A DNA stretch of 64,000 nucleotides from Nipponacmea schrenckii (Eukaryota > Mollusca > Gastropoda > Lottiidae). Position numbers and translations under genes: made by a program. Below, one piece after another: positions 24,878 through 35,692 of the stretch (position 1 is its first letter; each line of letters starts with the position of its first letter). The DNA lies in NCBI GenBank assembly GCA_030562195.1, contig CM060200.1, forward strand, positions 39,529,084 through 39,593,083, in the 5' to 3' direction. The notes beneath the pieces are model-generated. The model was not told the DNA's origin. It searched no databases and worked only from the letters and a program-made list of their open reading frames with translations.

Positions 24878-26634
24878 GGCCACACCAAATTTATTTTCTG
24901 TTCTTCGGAATTTTTTGAAAAAAAATAGGTACGAGCGAACGATTTTTTTTTTTTAATTTTAAAAAAAAAACAAGGTTTCAGAATACTATTGTGATTTTTC
25001 AGGTACGGATGTATTTTTTTAATTTTAAAAAAAAAAAATTGAGCTGCAGACAGATTGAACAATGCTATTCTCTAGCCCCAAAACTAAGATGGGGCAAAAC
25101 TAAGTCTGCAGTGTGTGTAGTAATTGGAAAATTTTAGTTGTTTCATTTAGTAAGTGAATCTGTACTAGACTGTGTACTAGAACAGATTCACTATAAATTA
25201 AATGAAACAACTAAAATGTTCCAATTACTGTGAGTTATGTAAGGATCCAACTAGACTGAATCATCTACCTGCCTTCAGCAGAGAGACAGAAGACCAAAGT
25301 ATGAAAATATCATGAAATAGCACAACCAAATTGGTTGTGTTAAAATATTCGTCTTCCTTGGTGTTTTTTTTGTATCAAAAAGTTTCAATTTTCCTGAATG
25401 TTAATAGGTCAGCTACATACCACCCTTATTTAAGGCTTATTTTAGATATGCATGTTTGGTTCATACTTCAGAATGCACTGCACAAGCTTTGCTACAATTG
25501 TAGAGAGTGCTCACCAATCGTGAACACACACACATTTGAATTTGAAAATTAACTATAGAAGGTTTATCTTCATCTGAAAGCTTTTATAAATATCAACAAC
25601 CAACGAACAAATCAAAAAATGCATTGTGAAAGTCTATTTTTAGTCCTCTCTTGGTCGCTTTCTAAAATATTTCCTTCCCCATGATCTTGCCTGTAAACCC
25701 TTGGATTGACATCTTTGAAAGTGCATTCTGCTGAAATATCCAAAGCCGTGTAAGGCAACAGAGTGTTTGACATGGATCGTATTGTGACAATCAAAAGCAT
25801 CCTTTATAAGTTTTTGTCGCTGTAAAAGGGCCTACAAACACATGGCCATTCTAAGAAAAAAATTCCGGAAGCAGACGTTGCTAAGGTACCGATATGGGTG
25901 TACTCGAATAATGGTTCTGTGGTGTCGCTCGATAATTTTGTAAACTTAATTTTTTTCTCTTGGCCCATTTGTTGATTTTAACGATCTTGATTAAGGACAA
26001 TTTTGGCAATTCAAACCAATTAATGTCCTTGATTTATAAAGGTTATTATAATGCTGAGAAAATAATATGTTACAAAGGAATTCCATGGTTGAGTATTCTT
26101 CAGGTCGAACTTGATTGAAAGTTTCACGACACTCTCGGACTCTAACCTCTGGCATTACTGTGATTGAGTCTGTGATAACAATTATTATTTCTTATGTATC
26201 TTGACTTTATTCATGAATAACATTCAAAAGGCATAATCATAAATGACGAGACGAGAGTGTCAGGAGAAGAATACTAGACCCAGATCTAGCAGACTAAGAG
26301 TTATATGTATTGGGCATCAGTATCATCGTTCCAACGCCGAACGAACAGTGCGCTTGCCTCGTTTTGAAATAATTGACATTGAAGAAATGGACTAGGCTAT
26401 ATTTTGTTGATGAAAAAGCGAAACATAATATAACTCTATTTCAGGCATATTTACTTTTCAAAATAATAAGGTACGGGCCGAAATTTTTTTATTTTAAAAA
26501 AAAAAACGGGTTTGCAGATAATAGATTCACCGACGTAAGTACGGATTGAATTTTTTTTTTTTAAATAAAAAAATACAATTTGCAATATCAGGTACGGGAA
26601 ATCCCGACGAACAGAAAATATAATTGGTGTGGCC
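24878..26634. mobile_element. 1757-bp Harbinger-like non-autonomous TIR element
   Basis: It starts ggccacaccaaatttatttt and ends with the inverted counterpart, matching at 24 of 26 positions. TAA flanks both sides (24875-24877, 26635-26637). Copies 5 and 6 show the empty site as gttcattagtgtg. TIRs opening with GG and a TWA duplication point to the PIF/Harbinger superfamily. Subterminal copies of ggtacgg each followed by a T-run, aatttt and an A-run lie at both ends (about 24930, 25000, 26470, 26540). No transposase frame was recognised; the 73-codon frame at 25331-25552 has no family resemblance. Confidence 0.8.
25119..25229. repeat. long hairpin inside the Harbinger-like element
   Basis: Arms of about 45-48 bases face each other: agtaattggaaaattttagt ... 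gtgaatctgt against acagattcac ... actaaaatgttccaattact. The loop is short and centred on ctagactgtgtactag. Mismatches and one small bulge are present. The structure sits inside the larger TIR element and may be a nested snapback MITE. Confidence 0.8.
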
Positions 26635-27954
26635 TAAGTGTGTTTTTATAAACATATAAATATATATACATAACATATATAACATATAGTTAATATCAGA
26701 AATAACATTGTTTGTTTTAAATTTTTAATTGTGATCGAAATATACTTCATAATATATAAATGATGAATTGTGACCTAACAAAAGTTTAATTGATTGCAAT
26801 AATTCAATAAATGTTACCTGCAAAAATAATCATTCTTTTTCCTCGATCAAAATTAATCAAAAAAGATAAACTATTTATCACTTTCCTTCACGTCCATGAA
26901 GATTCGATTTCAATGTTTTTTGTCGCATGTCTTAATGTCTTGAAAATCGGTTCAGTAACGGTGATTAAACTTCTTAGGTAAGTTGGTTATTCAAAGCACC
27001 TTGTTTTGAACATTTGAAGACGGCATTCATCTGGAATCGAACAAAATGTAATTATTCCCATAGTCACAATGTCCCCAAAAGATAGCTTGCCAGGCAAGGA
27101 TAATATATGCCCACTGGCAGCATTGAATTTCAATTAAAAAATGGGCGTTTAACAAAAAAAAAAACATTCATTAAAAATTGTCTTCAATGCCAATGCTTAC
27201 ACCAAGTTGGATCAAAATCCATTGAAAATTCCAGCTTTTATAGCACTAACAAATTCAATTTTGACATAATTTTACTAAGTCAAGGGCAATAACTAAAGAA
27301 CTGTAGCTTCTTTTACATTCACAATAAAATTTGGACATATCCATGTGGGCGTATAAAAAGGAACACGAACAACTGACGGCAACTGTCATATCAAAGTTGT
27401 CAATAATCTCATGTCAATGCAGTTAATTGATGCTCTCAGATAAATCTGTGAGTTGGGCGCTTACTCGCTATTTGGTGGGGTAGGGATAAGTGTTTAGGAT
27501 TGGTGCCGACCCCACATCTGTTGGAAATCAGGGAGAGTCTAATGCCGCTCTCCTAGAAAGACATTGAATGGAATTTCCGTACGATATGCCAGATCAGTTC
27601 CACAATTGTAGGAATACTCAATATATTTAAATATAGATATATTATCAGCATATGAAACGGTGATTTAGTCACACATTTGTTATGTCAATTCAAGGGAGGT
27701 AAACTCTACTAAAAACTTGTAACTAAGAACACATACATATTGTATTGCCCAGTGGAGCCTGAACTGAGAGTAGTACAAGATAAAGTGAACTAACAAAAGA
27801 GGTTCGCATCCCTTACATAAAAATGGATCACCTTGCCACACAGCATTTCGCTGAACAAGCAATTTGATAAACCAAAAGGTATGATCACTTTAGGATTTGT
27901 AGACTTAAATAGAAAATAAAACAAAGAAACAAAGAAAACAATCAAAAGGTCGAA

Positions 27955-28454
27955 NNNNNNNNNNNNNNNNNNNNNNNNNNNNNNNNNNNNNNNNNNNNNN
28001 NNNNNNNNNNNNNNNNNNNNNNNNNNNNNNNNNNNNNNNNNNNNNNNNNNNNNNNNNNNNNNNNNNNNNNNNNNNNNNNNNNNNNNNNNNNNNNNNNNNN
28101 NNNNNNNNNNNNNNNNNNNNNNNNNNNNNNNNNNNNNNNNNNNNNNNNNNNNNNNNNNNNNNNNNNNNNNNNNNNNNNNNNNNNNNNNNNNNNNNNNNNN
28201 NNNNNNNNNNNNNNNNNNNNNNNNNNNNNNNNNNNNNNNNNNNNNNNNNNNNNNNNNNNNNNNNNNNNNNNNNNNNNNNNNNNNNNNNNNNNNNNNNNNN
28301 NNNNNNNNNNNNNNNNNNNNNNNNNNNNNNNNNNNNNNNNNNNNNNNNNNNNNNNNNNNNNNNNNNNNNNNNNNNNNNNNNNNNNNNNNNNNNNNNNNNN
28401 NNNNNNNNNNNNNNNNNNNNNNNNNNNNNNNNNNNNNNNNNNNNNNNNNNNNNN
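27955..28454. other. assembly gap (500 N)
   Basis: Exactly 500 undetermined bases, the size commonly used for gaps of unknown length. It interrupts the large repeat array directly after a point reached at 40692 in copy 6, so the assembler probably failed to resolve the array here. Confidence 0.99.
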
Positions 28455-29033
28455 GGCGGCCGATATGGCAGCTTGACCTAATTATTTAGGTCAAATCAAT
28501 TACTATTGACAAGTTATTTATAAAACAGTTTTCACTTTTCACCTAGCAGTTATAGACCGGAAGTTACGTAATTACGTCATTTGAGGCTAAACCGGAAGTG
28601 GAATTTTTTTTTTTCACATTTTTTCAAAAATTATAAACATATCGCCTATCAACTGGTAAAGTTTCAAAATTTTACCATTTATATTAAAGGAGAAATCACG
28701 GTCTGAAATTTTTGCCGATGACCCTTGAATATTGAATTGCAAATCGTGGGTAAAATATTTAACCTAATTGCATAAAACCTATAATTGTTAGTTGACAAAT
28801 AAATTGAAGTTTTCAAATCTGAAAATCCGGTCAAAATCGAACTGAAAATAAACTTGCTAAAGCAAAAAAAACTGAACTTCCGGTTCTCACTTCCTGTCAG
28901 AGATAGAACTTCCGGTTTTGTTTTATTTGATAATAGAAATCATTCTAAGATCAACTGTAGATTTAGAATTTCTGCACCTTTTACCAGTTTGTCTGCAAAC
29001 TCATCCAAGAATTACAAAAAAAAAAAAAAAAAA
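28455..29033. other. unassigned sequence with ccggaagt motifs
   Basis: This flank of the gap does not match the large unit. Words accggaagt (28557, 28594 region) and acttccggtt (28875, 28908 region) occur in opposite orientation, suggesting an old dispersed repeat with partly inverted structure. It ends in a poly(A) run near 29018. No gene was found. Confidence 0.4.
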
Positions 29034-29239
29034 AATAAAATAATCCGAACGATTACAATACGTTTTCGCCAAAGTCGAAATACGTAATAAAATAATCCGA
29101 ACGATTACAATACGTTTTCGCCAAAGTCGAAATACGTAATAATCCGAACGATTACAATACGTTTTCGACAAAGTCGAAATACGTAATAAAATAATCCGAA
29201 CGATTACAATACGTTTTCGCCAAAGTCGAAATACGTAAT
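29034..29239. repeat. 52-bp tandem repeat, four copies
   Basis: Units of taataaaataatccgaacga followed by ttacaatacgttttcgccaa and agtcgaaatacg are nearly identical. The third unit lacks about seven bases (taaaata) and has cgacaaag in place of cgccaaag. The last unit runs directly into copy 4 of the large array at attagagttgag. Minus-strand frames across it are repeat artefacts. Confidence 0.9.
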
Positions 29240-30738
29240 TAGAGTTGAGTTGTTGCTGATAAAATATAAAGCTCATGATAACCTTTAAAAAGGCACACAA
29301 GAATCTTATTCAGTTTTAAAGATAAACGTTCTACCCCCGTTCTGCATCATTAGCAGTTAAAGGGTGCAGTATGAATCATTTTCATTATCAAAAACATGTT
29401 GATAAACATGAAATATTTCTTAAGTATGCCATTAACATCCATATCTACTTGATGGAATAGAATTTGTTTTAAAAGGGTCAATTAAAAATGGAACGACCAA
29501 ATTATTTATTAATCAGTTAGAACTAATTCTAGTTTTACACGACATACAAGCTCGATAATATTGGTTATATCCTACAAATACGTAGGAGACATTTTCCTCT
29601 ATAATTACACATTTACGTGTTTAAAACTGTACATTAGTTTTCTCACATCAAACAAAATACAATATACGCCCACATTAAAATCTCTTTTGAGCAAGCACTA
29701 TAGGGACTACACTAGTATTTGATTTAAATGGAATGATTAATTTAGACGATATTTCGATGAACGGGCTTGGGTTATTACCAATGACTAAGAGGGCCATCAA
29801 CTCTTCGTTCATGTATTTTTTCCCAAATTTTTTTGTCTTTTAGTTGTTCCAAGACAAACCAGCCATGACTACCAATCATAACGAATTACAACTATTACGA
29901 CGAGTTTGGAAGAATAAATAAGATTGGGTAAATCACAACCATCCAGGGTCGAGTTTCACCGCCTTGTCATTCCACCCGACAAGAACTTACGAAACATCAA
30001 CGACCAAACCATTAATACAGATTAGAATTGAACAAATCCAACTACCAACTAACTATTACTACTAACAAGTACATGTACCTAAATTCCGATATCATCATCT
30101 GGTGGAACCTAACGTTAAAGGGGCCCAGGCTTGATATTTAGGGGTCGTTTTGGGCCTTTGTTACATTTAAACAGTTCTCAGAAATACTCAAGCTCTAAGA
30201 AAATCGCAAAATACCTTGAAATATACCTCAAACAAAAAATTTCACTTTTCATTTTTTTCCGTGCTGTACTCGGCTGGTCTCCAGTCAGTCTGAAAATTGT
30301 GTGTCCTGTTGACAAAGTCTACAATTGAAAATGCGTTGTAGTCTATTTATATAGATGACCGCTATTGCACGACGGGAAGGATAACTCTTTGATTATCAAG
30401 ACGAACCGTTTTCCAATATGGCGGGACGTTCGTAATTTCTTAAGACATTATGATTTTTCAAACACGGATAATTATGGATACACATGGATTTGAAGGCTCA
30501 AATTTCAAAGGTAAGCTCTGTAGACTATTTCTGATTAGCTAAGCAAAAGATTTCATGTGTTTGAGGCTGTCGGATGATTGTCCGAAACAAATGAAACCTG
30601 GGCCCCTTTAACTTTTGATCTACCAACGGGTAGTGTGGGTTAAATGTTGCCATAGTCCACCAACCCTGTTATTCAAGAAGATGTTATGCAACAAATATTT
30701 GAAAATTACCGCGAATATCGTGAAATAGTGCATAAGGT
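29238..30738 (+). repeat. large repeat unit, copy 4 (fragment)
   Basis: It begins inside the 74-codon frame block at attagagttgag and runs to gtgcataaggt, where copy 5 begins. It carries a TTAA MITE insertion not present in other copies. In its last part it resembles copy 3b (cataacgaattacaac, gaattgaacaaatcc), differing from copies 5 and 6. Confidence 0.88.
30119..30607. mobile_element. 489-bp MITE with TTAA target-site duplication (copy 2)
   Basis: This is the second copy of the 9047-9539 element, with the same inverted ends. It lies between TTAA at 30115-30118 and 30608-30611. The uninterrupted target, aacgttaacttttgatc, is preserved in copies 3b, 5 and 6 of the large unit (near 24695, 34826 and 39052). 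This proves a precise insertion duplicating TTAA. No transposase is encoded; mobilisation by a piggyBac-type enzyme is inferred. Confidence 0.92.
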
Positions 30739-32528
30739 GCATTTACTGGGCTGAAAATATCTAATTCTTTCAGTAACAGGCATCCTACAGAGGTCTCAGA
30801 ATGAAGAGAACATTTCGAAGAAATCCCGAGTCCCTGAAAACACGTTGTATGTTGTGCTGTATTTGAAACAAGTTCTGATCCCTTTCATGCCGACACCAAT
30901 ATTTAACTTTTCCATATTTTTACTCATGTATGATGGTATGTAACAGATTTATAGTGCATTTAATCAGCCATTGAGGGATATATGCGTTCTTTTAGTGAGT
31001 TAAAACGGTAAGAAACCTTCCAACATTATTATTCAGACTAGACGATCAACGATACCCTAGAGTTCTTTTTTCTCTTATTTTTCAACTTCACGATATGTAG
31101 ATGCGGAAGTTTGTATATCGCCGAAAGTCTATAACTAATAATGAAGTTGTTTTTAATTAACCGTACAACTACCGATATTTCCCTTAATGATGTCTATTAA
31201 CACGGAAGATATCTCATACAGATACTTTCCTCGAAATGTCAACAACTTCTTTTGCTATATTCAGCTTAAGTGCTCCCGTTCCCATAGATTGTCGAATCTT
31301 AACCATTTTCTGGAATCAAAACCATTTACGGAACTGGAACTAAAACCCTTTTTCGGAACCAATAGAACACTTTAACATTAAATCCATTATGTCGGTATAT
31401 GATAGCATAGTTATATCGAATGATTTGAGGAGGTCTGAACGTCTAAAAGTCAATTTGATTTGAACGAACTAAAACGAATAAAATAAACCCCTGAGTCGTA
31501 ATAACTTGCCATTTGCTGTTTTATATGTTTTTATATAAGTTGTGAGTATTCAGAAGGACAATTGTCACGATATTTAAAGCACGTGTAAAAAGTACTTAAA
31601 AGAAAGACCTGACAAATTGTTTCATCGAACAATATGACAATGTGTAATGATGTTACTGCAGAAATAAAAATCAATTCTTGATTTATGTGATTTTTATTCC
31701 TTTATATACAAGTGCACACGGTGACTATTACAATTTCAGTACATTGCTAGGTTGAAACCTCATAAAAGTCAAAATAACAGTGAATGTGCTTGTCCGGTTA
31801 ATGCGACTTAAATTGAGTCTACTCACTGCCGCTCATCCCCACCCCAACCCCCACGATGTTTTGGTATCACACTTTTGATTTCCACACCTTTAGAGTATGC
31901 TTAAATTCTTGAGAAATTGACTTCTTAATGAATTATAGAAACGACAATATTCTTTATAAAGAACGCCATAACACATCTTTCGAACTCTCCAATGGACTTC
32001 AAAACCCAGACGGGGTGGACATATTTCTTATTATTCTCTACTGGTAGATGACAGCAACTGAGGAAGGCGTACTTTACGTTAAGAAGACAGGAGATAAAAT
32101 TGCTAACTCACCAAACAAAGCCTTTTACAGACCACTTATTTACGTCGAATCAGATAATCACTAATCCGAAACTAATTCAGATTGACATTTGCCATAGAAC
32201 ATAACAGGACAACGGTACAGGAAATGAAGCCAATGTTAACAGTATCAAGCAATGACGGTTTAACCGCACTTCATGTCCAATTCTAAAGTTTTATGCACTA
32301 TTTCCACAGATAGAAAATGGTTTACTAGAACATGTTGAGAAACCATGGTATTAGCGTGGCTTTACCTCGCGGCATCACATTTAGGAAAAAGGTCATGGTA
32401 ATCAGAACACAAATTTTGTCGATTTCCGGATTTCGAAGTTGATTTTAAGTAACTATACGAGACCAAATATTTTAATATACTCTTCTTTGATTAAAAAGGA
32501 AACCTAAAGGAAACCATCCAATGTTAAA

Positions 32529-32720
32529 GTCTTTAAATGGCATTTAGCAATTGTGAGTACGATATATATGCACAGCTTTATGGAAAAACAATCACTGGTC
32601 AAAGTTTATGCTACGTTTCGGCGTGTTTCCCCCGCCGTCCTCAGGCACAGAATGACAAGACATGATAGGCAACGATATATATACAATTATACTTATTATT
32701 AAAATAACACAAGAGATAAA
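32529..32720 (-). mobile_element. Penelope-like terminal fragment, second instance
   Basis: Same insertion, at the same site, as 22390-22582, so inherited by duplication or conversion and not a new event. The hammerhead-like core on the minus strand is CTGAGGA at 32638-32644 and GAAACGTA at 32612-32619. Core bases are unchanged between the two instances while flanking A-runs differ. Confidence 0.55.
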
Positions 32721-35475
32721 CACAACATAAAAGTGGTCTGTGAAAATGAAACCTTCTTTGCGATTTTTCCTGTAGATGGGTACTGAATAAGTCAGTGTTC
32801 AACATTACCACTGTGTTTTATTAAATAGCAAACGAATATGATAATTTTGTTGTCTTCGTTTTATCTGGGGATGGGGTTAATATTTGTTTTTTCTCCTCAC
32901 AAAATATGACCGCGCGCTACTTTGGCTGTTGCAATGCCTGCCAGTTGAGAAGGCCAGGGACATGTTTCACAAAATTTTAAAGATACAATCAGGATTTTAA
33001 GAAATACAGTAACCGGATTGGTAAATAAAAAGTAAATTTTAGTGATTGACCAATCCGACCATTGGAACACTTAAATCATCCTAAGTTAAGTTGTCGTGAA
33101 ACAGACTCCTGGTTTAGGAGCATGATTGAAAACTTCCAACAGACATTTAATGCATGGCAGGGTCTTCCGTCTTTTACATAAAAATGTTTTAATACTAGTA
33201 ATTCCCTGAGGGCCCCGACCTTTTAATTGAGAGATATGTCAGGATTTGAATGAATTCGAATTGTTTTCGATAATTCAGTTTTTAATGGCGCATTTTTCTT
33301 AAAAATGATGTTTGTCACGCAAAGAATCTTAAATATGTAGATTGTTCTACTTAAAAATGGATCGTTTAGGAGATTTTTTAAGAATTTTGATTAAAAATTT
33401 CATAGAAATACGTGAACTAAAATTATTATCAATAAACATAAATATGGAATGCCAAAACGGAAAAAAAAACATGCAAAAAAAACCCCAAGGAATTGAAATT
33501 TTAAACTAAGAAATACATATTTTACACTGATCTTGAGACCTCGTTTATAGTTTCAGAATATAATTTAATGATTTTGTTATGAAATTGAATATCTTGGTAT
33601 AAACTTTTAATTTCTTGGGGTAAAATTTCAACTTCTTAGTGTTTTATTTTGTCATGTTGGTTTTTCTTTCCGTTTTGGTATTCCATACTATATCATATAC
33701 ATGTATAAGAAAATGAAAAAAATTACATACCGTCAAACCTACGGAAGCGTATTAGGGCCATTCATTTTTTTTTTTTCCGTATCAAACTTCTTCAAAAATT
33801 TTAATGTTTCCTATTCTAATTGAGCATACTAATAACTTGTCACAAGGACAGTTGAAAGGAAGTGACATTGTTTTTGATCCTAAAAATTGCTTGCGTGTCA
33901 TCAAATCCTATCCGTGGACAGGAAAATCTTTACCGGATTGTTTTCGAAGCCAGATGATTGATAAAGATATTGAAATTAGAGTTGAGTTGTTGCTGATAAA
34001 ATATAAAGCTCATGATAACCTTTAAAAAGGCACACAAGAATCTTATTCAGTTTTAAAGATAAACGTTCTACCCCCGTTCTGCATCATTAGCAGTTAAAGG
34101 GTGCAGTATGAATCATTTTCATTATCAAAAACATGTTGATAAACATGAAATATTTCTTAAGTATGCCATTAACATCCATATCTACTTGATGGAATAGAAT
34201 TTGTTTTAAAAGGGTCAATTAAAAATGGAACGACCAAATTATTTATTAATCAGTTAGAACTAATTCTAGTTTTACACGACATACAAGCTCGATAATATTG
34301 GTTAAATCCTTCAAATACGTAGGAGACATTTTCCTCTATAATTACACATTTACGTGTTTAAAACTGTACATTAATTTTCTCACATCAAACAAAATACAAT
34401 ATACGCCCACATTAAAATCTCTTTCGAGCAAGCACTATTTTTGATTTAAATGGAATGATTAAATTAGACGATATTTCGATGAACGGGCTTGGGTTATTAC
34501 CAATGACTAAGAGGGCCATCATCTGTTCGTTCATGTATTTTTCCAATTTTAGTTGTTCCAAGACAAACCAGCCATGACTACCAATAGTAATTACAACTAT
34601 TGCGACGAGTTTGGAAGAATAAATAAGATTGGGTAAATCACACTTTACCATCCAGGGTCGAGTTTCACCGCCTTGTCATTCCACCCGACAAGAACTTACG
34701 AAATATCAACGACCAAACCATTAATACAGATTAGAATTAGAATTAGAATCCAACTACCAACTAACTATTACTACTAACAAGTACATGTACCTAAATTCCG
34801 ATATTATCATCTGGTGGAACCTAACGTTAACTTTTGATCTACCAACGGGTGGTGTGGGTTAAATGTTGCCATAGTCCACCAACCCTGTTATAAAAGAAGA
34901 TGTTATGCAACAAATATTTGAAAATTACCGCGAATATCGTGAAATAGAGCATAAGGTTATTTATAAAAATACAAGAAGACGGCTAGAAATGTAACAACGT
35001 TCATTAGTGTGAATATATAAACATTACATATATAAGGGTTAATATCAGAAATAAAATACTTTGTTTTAAATTTTTAATTGTGATCGAAATATACTTCATA
35101 ATATATAAATGATGAATTGTGACCTAACAAAAGTTTAATTGATTGCAATAATTCAATAAATGTTACCTGCAAAAATAATCATTCTTTTTCCTCGATCAAA
35201 ATTAATCAAAAAAGATAAACTATTTATCACTTTCCTTCACGTCCATGAAGATTCGATTTCAATGTTTTTTGTCGCATGTCTTAATGTCTTGAAAATCGGT
35301 TCAGTAACGGTGATTAAACTTCTTAGGTAAGTTGGTTATTCAAAGCACCTTGTTAGGAACAGTTGAAGACGGCATTCATCTGGACCAAAATGTAAGTATT
35401 CGTATAATCACAATGCCCAACGATAGCTTGCCCGCAAGGTAATATACGCCCAGCATTGAATTTGAATGATAAATT

Positions 35476-35644
35476 ACTTACTTACATCTATTTATTGTAT
35501 ATAGAATAGATATCCATGTATAAATTGTAAATAATGACTTGCTCGACTTTTCTCAAATTTAAACTTATTTTATACCAACTATATTTTTTGAAATGTTTCC
35601 TTATTTAATAAAACGAATTGTATTGTATTGTTGAATAATAAATT
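35476..35644 (+). mobile_element. LINE 3'-tail-like insertion in copy 5
   Basis: A 155-bp insertion, relative to copy 3b, flanked by ttgaatgataaatt (35462-35475) and ttgaataataaatt (35631-35644), a 14-bp duplication with one mismatch. The inserted segment ends in aataaaacgaattgtattgt, a short tandem (attgt)n tail as found at the 3' ends of several non-LTR retrotransposons. The LINE origin is inferred from tail plus duplication; no coding part is present. Confidence 0.6.
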
Positions 35645-35692
35645 GAGTAATAAACTCAAAAAACATTCATTGAAAACTTTTTTCAATGCCAA

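Larger units (their letters stand above)
19731..27954 (+). repeat. large repeat unit, copy 3b (longest copy, runs into gap)
   Basis: It starts at the position equivalent to 12956 in copy 1 and runs through all blocks of the unit to caaaaggtcgaa, where the assembly gap begins. It carries two insertions: the Penelope-like piece (22390-22582), shared with copy 5, and a 1757-bp Harbinger-like element (24878-26634) found nowhere else. The 3' block (27000-27950) contains mollusc-typical words caagggcaataact and caagggaggtaa. The 60-codon minus-strand frame at 27680-27862 is unchanged in copy 6 (40422-40604), which fits recent duplication and is not evidence for a gene. Confidence 0.9.
30739..35692 (+). 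repeat. large repeat unit, copy 5
   Basis: It starts at the point equivalent to about 13790 of copy 1 (gcatttactgggctg) and runs to ttcaatgcc, where it joins the middle of another unit at aattttctggaatc. It carries the Penelope-like insert and the LINE-tail-like insert. Its affinities change along its length: with copy 2 at 31400-32120, with copy 3b at 32300-33120, and with copy 6 at 34540-35690. Confidence 0.9.

Noticed and set aside
27680..27862. 60-codon minus-strand frame identical at 40422-40604
   Set aside because: It overlaps dispersed words such as caagggaggtaa, and the surrounding non-coding sequence is just as similar between the copies.
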